This document shows positions 24,923 through 25,014 of a stretch of 25,014 nt of DNA, piece by piece. Numbering within the stretch: position 1 is the first letter of the stretch; every line of letters starts with the position of its first letter. Under the pieces are notes generated by a model. The model was not told the DNA's origin and did no database searches. It was given only the letters and a program-made list of their open reading frames with translations. The position numbers and the translations under genes are program-made. The DNA is from JAFIHK01 sp041441455 (lineage in GTDB: Bacteria > Bacteroidota > Bacteroidia > Bacteroidales > UBA932). Location: assembly GCA_041441455.1 (NCBI GenBank), contig JASDTB010000035.1:1-25014 (forward strand), in the 5' to 3' direction.

Positions 24923-25014
24923 TTTCTGCTTGCTAGTTCATCTTCAGTCCTCTTCTGCATGCTCCTTCTGCATGCTCCTTCTGCATGCTCCTTCTGCATG
25001 CTCCTTCTGCATGC
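24923..25014 (+). repeat. 13-base tandem repeat (CTTCTGCATGCTC) running to the contig end
   Basis: Four exact copies of CTTCTGCATGCTC lie at 24952-24964, 24965-24977, 24978-24990 and 24991-25003, followed by 11 bases of a fifth copy at 25004-25014. Each unit contains the palindrome GCATGC. A degenerate relative (TTTCTGCTTGCTA, 10 of 13 identical) lies at 24923-24935, out of register by three bases. The unit length is not a multiple of three, so a protein encoded across it would shift frame with each copy number change modulo three. The true copy number is unknown because the sequence stops inside the array. Confidence 0.95.

Noticed and set aside
24952..25014. CRISPR-like array
   Set aside because: The units are 13 bases and directly adjacent with no unique spacers, and no cas gene is nearby. 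It is a simple tandem repeat.
1..25014. Defence island, prophage, biosynthetic cluster or toxin-antitoxin pair
   Set aside because: Every substantial gene matches a housekeeping or envelope family, and there is no integrase, transposase or uncharacterised gene cluster. addAB, recG and nfo are general repair genes here.

Overview
The window is an AT-rich stretch (the contig-edge GC-rich segment aside) from a Bacteroidota genome, most likely an uncultured member of the order Bacteroidales assembled from a metagenome. Supporting signs are Bacteroidota-type -7 promoter elements (TAnnTTTG) in front of several genes, little sign of Shine-Dalgarno sites, a DUF5106/thioredoxin lipoprotein of the kind found in this phylum, a Bacteroidota-style AddA/AddB pair, a short glucose-6-phosphate isomerase, and a secreted MsrB-MsrA fusion. 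A 100-base run of N (1689-1788) and repetitive or atypical sequence at both ends suggest that this is a complete draft scaffold.

Layout. Positions 1-135 are a GC-rich, foldable edge segment. A HAD sugar-phosphatase/mutase-like gene (minus) is divergent from a patatin-like esterase gene (plus) whose 3' end is lost in the N gap. Next comes a minus-strand operon, gnd-zwf-pgl, that encodes the whole oxidative branch of the pentose phosphate pathway. A divergent lipoprotein gene with a C-terminal thioredoxin-like domain follows. It converges on a long minus-strand operon, gpsA-pgi-cation/proton antiporter-addB-addA, about 10.4 kb long with gaps of 1-11 bases or short overlaps. Divergent from gpsA is mqnC (futalosine menaquinone pathway), which overlaps rnhA tail to tail. 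rnhA is the second gene of a pdxA-rnhA minus-strand pair. Divergent from pdxA are recG and nfo (plus), then a secreted msrBA and a MATE exporter. The window ends in nearly five copies of a 13-base tandem repeat.

How it fits together. Central G6P metabolism (pgi, zwf, pgl, gnd), glycerol-3-phosphate supply for phospholipids (gpsA), PLP and menaquinone cofactor synthesis (pdxA, mqnC), DNA maintenance (addAB, recG, nfo, rnhA) and envelope oxidative repair and export (msrBA, MATE, thioredoxin-like lipoprotein) make this a housekeeping region. I found no rRNA, tRNA, CRISPR, insertion sequence, prophage or defence island, and no gene-free interval longer than 300 bases. I do not see a convincing new biological system. 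The points most worth a second look are the start-site and promoter evidence for mqnC and recG, the mixed antiporter-addAB operon, the futalosine gene in a Bacteroidales-like genome, and the two unusual contig ends.
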